From Trichoplax adhaerens (lineage: Eukaryota > Placozoa > Uniplacotomia > Trichoplacea > Trichoplacidae): a stretch of DNA of 64,000 bases. The stretch covers positions 10,850,878-10,914,877 of the forward strand of contig NW_002060943.1 in NCBI RefSeq assembly GCF_000150275.1. The letters are read 5' to 3'. This document shows positions 60,343 to 64,000 of the stretch, piece after piece; position 1 is the stretch's first letter, and every line of letters begins with the position of its first letter. Under the pieces are notes generated by a model that was given only the letters and a program-made list of their open reading frames with translations, searched no databases and had not been told where the DNA came from. Both the position numbers and the translations under genes were made by a program.

Positions 60343-61382
60343 TAGCAAAGTGGCTTCGATAAGCCGCATACGAGTACCAGTACCAGTACCAGTTGACTAC
60401 CGACGCAGTCAAATCATGCGCGACTCAAGCCAAAACGGTTGATCAATTGTCAAGCGTCAGCCCGTGTCGAATTCGTCGCAGCTACCTCAGAATAGCCTAA
60501 ATAATCCTATTCCGAATCGCTGCTCATCCAGTCATTGAAATTGCTCATCTTGGCTATTTTTGTAAAGTGAAGATTAGAAAAGGTAATATATCGGCTATGG
60601 ATGTAATTATTTATTGGATTCAATGTATTGACAGCTAGTACTAGCTTGCAATGGAGTCGTCATTGGAGAGATGAACAGTAAATCATTGAGATGATTCGAC
60701 AATGACCATTATTCAAAGTTGAACTTTTCTTGAGCAAATGGAATACGGATGATAGCCCCTGTTGTCGCGCTAATAATTACAGAATAGACAGTAACATACA
60801 TTGACTGTGAATGAGATGTGTAGAGTAGTTAAATAGTTTGATCAACGAGGCCATTTCCTGACAAGATATCATCCATTGGTCCAAACAAACTACAGCCACC
60901 GAAACGTATTCTCGTCATAGGTAGAACCTAATCGGATCATTTAGTACTGCAAAAGTCGAATAGATTACTTAGTAAAATTTTGTGGTTAATTGGTATTTTT
61001 CGAGCATCTTTTCATGTTGAAATTGAGTATAGTAGAGATACTTCACTACTAGGATATTGGGAAAATTGGTCATCTTTCAATAGATAGCCAGCGCGATTCC
61101 TGCGTATTCTTAGAATAACTTTTGCTGTGCGTTCAATGCATAAAATGGGTCATTAGATCACAGTCATCCAATTTAGATAATGAATGTCGTTCATTTGTTT
61201 GCCGTTTACTTCGTTGGCCTGAATATCTCACATAATGATTGCGATTTGTGTATTTTAGATATACGAGGTAAAGCTAGCCAAGTTGCGAATACGCGTTCAT
61301 ACTTGTAACAACTCAAACTACTTGCACACGTTTACGTATCTTTATGGGTGATAAATGATATTTATAGTCAGTAATCTTTAGC

Positions 61383-61626
61383 CATTTGAGATACTCAAGA
61401 ACGATGAAATAGATGAATACAAAGCGACGCAAATTATAGAATAAACTACGTAATATGCAGATACAATATCCGCCAAAATCGTGTTTATGAGTTAAATATT
61501 TTGGCATTTGAGATACTCAAGAACGATGGAACAGATGAATACAAAGCGACACAAATTGTAGAATAAACTACGTAATATGCAGACACAATATCCGCCAAAA
61601 TCGTGTTTATGAGTTAAATGTTTTGG
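61383..61626. repeat. Recent tandem duplication, 122-bp unit
   Basis: Copies 61383-61504 and 61505-61626 abut directly and differ at only a handful of positions. The shared start is CATTTGAGATACTCAAGAAC and the shared end is TATGAGTTAAAT.TTTTGG. The unit does not appear to encode protein. Confidence 0.9.
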
Positions 61627-62167
61627 TTAAATTGTAGTAGGTGGTGGGATTTATTATGTCTCCTCAACATCGTCTTGAAGAATATTGTTTATGCTATATA
61701 CTCTGTACTCAGTTATTCCAATGATTATAATTGTCTACCAACTGTAAGTAAAGCAGCAATACATCTTGCAGAATATTAAACGCTATAAATATTGAGAGAT
61801 TCCCCTTTGGATAATATCTACAGCTGTAACACATAAAATTAGCCTATATTGTGTAAAACTGCATATTATTCCATCAACGCGTTGACTGCGAGGTAACTAC
61901 TGGCTTGAATCCAAGTGCTATATCAGCGATGCCGTAGCAACAATTCCTACATCTTATGCGCCTTTGTGCATGGTGATAAAGTGCCATATTTTATTTCGCT
62001 GTTAGAGCAATACTATTTGCACAGTAATGTACAACGTTAAATCCTAATCATGAAATACCAATAATTTCAAATATCACTATCACACTCTTTACAATTTATG
62101 ACAGTAGATTAATAAAAGGATTACGAATGATAACTTTTATCAATTTTTCTTTATACCCCGAATTTAG

Positions 62168-63908
62168 ATGTACCTATACAGTCTAACTTTGCAAAAATCA
62201 TCATGTATAACATGTGCTGTTCACGGTAATTTTTCTGGTACCAAACAACAAGAAATTATTGCAGCGAAAGGTAAAGTGTTGGAATTACTTCGGCCAGATG
62301 CAAATAGCGGTAAAGTTCACTCGATAACGACATTAGAAGTATTTGGAGAAATTCGTTGTCTTGCTCCTTTTCGCTTAACTGGTGGAAGCAAAGGTCAGAT
62401 GTCTTGTTTGATTAAGTTAAATGCTTGTGTGTTTTACCTTCCTAAGAAATTTTTAAATTTTACTTTAATAACTCACACCTGAAATACTTAAGCTAACGCT
62501 AGTAGTACTGTTACTTTAAATGTTACATATATTTTTAATTACGATCAAATCCTGCTTTTAGATTATGTGGTGATTGGTAGCGATTCTGGCCGTATTACTA
62601 TCTTAGAGTATATTCCATCTAAGAACACTTTCGAAAAGGTAATTGATAATAAATGGTATTATCTATAGACTAGCTAAAAGACTTAAAATATAATGCTTAA
62701 GATGATTGTTGATGAATCACCTAACTATAGATTCATCAAGAGACATTTGGTAAAAGTGGTTGTAGACGAATTGTTCCTGGTCAATATCTAGCAGTCGATC
62801 CAAAAGGAAGAGCCGTAATGATAGGTAAGAATAAAGTATAGTATCGTTAGCTTGTGGAACCTCGTATTAAACTTAGATTATATTCAGTATAGAACTGATT
62901 ATTATTTTAGTTGTGAATATACAGTACTACTTTCGCACTTAGAAAATCCAAATTACTCCTTCTCAATTTTTTGATCATTCCAATTTTATCACTTTAGGTG
63001 CAATGGAGAAGCAAAAACTTGTTTACATTTTAAACCGTGATACATCTGCCCGATTAACCATTTCGTCGCCGCTTGAAGCTCATAAATCTCATACTGTAGT
63101 ATTTAGTGTTGTCGGTATTGACGTTGGATTTGAAAATCCGGTGTTTGCTTGTCTTGAAGTCGACTACGAGGTACGGTTTAAAAAAAATTTAATAAGTTCA
63201 ATAGAACTTATTGACCATTTCATTTCTTCTCAAATTTTAAAGCTTCATCATAATGAATGTAATCATTTTTCGTAGGAGGCTGATAATGATCCAACAGGAG
63301 AGGCTGCTTTGACAACCAGACAGGTTAATCAATGACTTTGTAATGGAATTATTACACTATAGAAGTTGCTAAGTGTAGCATATATTTACAGATGCTTACA
63401 TATTACGAATTGGATCTTGGTTTAAATCATGTTGTTCGAAAATTCACGGAGACATTACAAGATTTTAGCAATATGCTGATTCCAGGTAAAAGGAAATGCT
63501 AGCGTCATTAATGTTTAAATTATTCTTCGAATATTTCTGACTGCGCTTGATAGTAGTTTACATATTACGAACTGATACTAAGCTTTGATAAGGTGCACAG
63601 AATAAATTGTAATTGATGTTATTCTCCTAACAGTACCTGGGGGTAATGACGGACCAAGTGGTATTTTAGTTTGTTCAGAAAATTTTATTACTTATAAGAA
63701 TTTTGGTGATCAACCTGATATTCGGATGCCAATTCCCCGCCGCAGGGTAAAATTTGCATTTCTTTTTGCTGTTGGTGGCTCGTTTAACGTTACCTGTAAA
63801 TTTATATAATATTCAATATAATAATACTTTGGCACTTAATTTTAGTACGACTTATCCGACCCTGATCGTGGTATACTATTTGTTTGTTATGCCGGTCATA
63901 AGACAAAG
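62168..63908 (+). CDS. SF3B3: Splicing factor 3B subunit 3 (SAP130), first 8 exons, runs off right edge
   Basis: Exons: 62168-62393, 62562-62638, 62731-62824, 62998-63170, 63276-63323, 63392-63485, 63634-63746, 63846-63908. Phases agree and encode 296 residues, about a quarter of the roughly 1,217-residue family protein. The product is a core member of the SF3b complex of the U2 snRNP, acting in branch-site recognition in the nucleus. It is built of WD40-like beta-propellers as in DDB1 and CPSF160. Near-identical family stretches are [77 protein letters not shown] and NFGDQPDIR. The start ATG matches the family N-terminus. The last visible donor is at 63909; the next exon is beyond the window or not recognisable in the last 90 bases. 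Confidence 0.96.
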
Positions 63909-64000
63909 GTAATATAGACTAATTAGCTAAGGAATACTTGAAGGAGAGTTATACCATTAAGAAACCCTCTTTGATTTGAATTGTTCTGTAGCTATTCCAC

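Larger units (their letters stand above)
58953..62167. other. Intergenic region between ECH1 and SF3B3
   Basis: No gene is recognised in 3.2 kb. It contains a TACTGTAC tract (60299-60342), a short (ACCAGT)n run near 60374-60391 and a recent tandem duplication (61383-61626). Confidence 0.5.

Overview
This is nuclear DNA from an animal. It is AT-rich, and its genes are split into many small exons (33 to about 900 bp) joined by short GT-AG introns. The gene set is typically metazoan: glutathione synthetase, a riboflavin transporter, a SAMHD1-like dNTPase, a secretory-pathway Ca2+/Mn2+ pump, a rhodopsin-class GPCR, a peroxisomal ECH1 and SF3B3. The compact, intron-rich but conserved gene structure suggests an early-branching animal, most likely a placozoan such as Trichoplax. 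That taxonomic call is an inference from gene style and protein divergence, not something proved here.

Layout, left to right. First exon of one GSS gene (minus, 1-261, running off the left edge), then a complete second GSS in 13 exons (minus, 1473-4954). A repeat-rich divergent intergenic region (4955-6805) separates it from an SLC52A-type riboflavin transporter in 4 exons (plus, 6806-10946). Next is a SAMHD1-like gene without a SAM domain, 18 exons (plus, 12902-19453), convergent with an ATP2C (SPCA) pump of 24 exons (minus, 21099-28007). A long non-coding stretch with palindromic repeats and a 50-N gap leads to a single-exon GPCR (plus, 34884-35846). About 12 kb follows in which no gene was recognised. 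Then comes a large multi-exon gene with an N-terminal BAR-like helical region and a Ser-rich tail (minus, about 50846-55529, probably continuing across a 50-N gap to the exon at 48172-49076). It is divergent from ECH1, 9 exons (plus, 56910-58952). The first 8 exons of SF3B3 (plus, 62168-63908) run off the right edge.

The exons of GSS, SLC52A, SAMHD1, ATP2C and ECH1 were joined by hand. The splice phases close exactly in every case, giving proteins of 480, 464, 545, 904 and 275 residues. No pathway links the neighbours, as is normal for animal gene order.

The most striking non-coding feature is a family of self-complementary tracts built on TACTGTACAGTA. They are concentrated in intergenic DNA just upstream of gene 5' ends: between GSS and SLC52A, upstream of ATP2C, between the BAR-like gene and ECH1, and upstream of SF3B3. 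Some are organised into larger foldback structures with unique arms.
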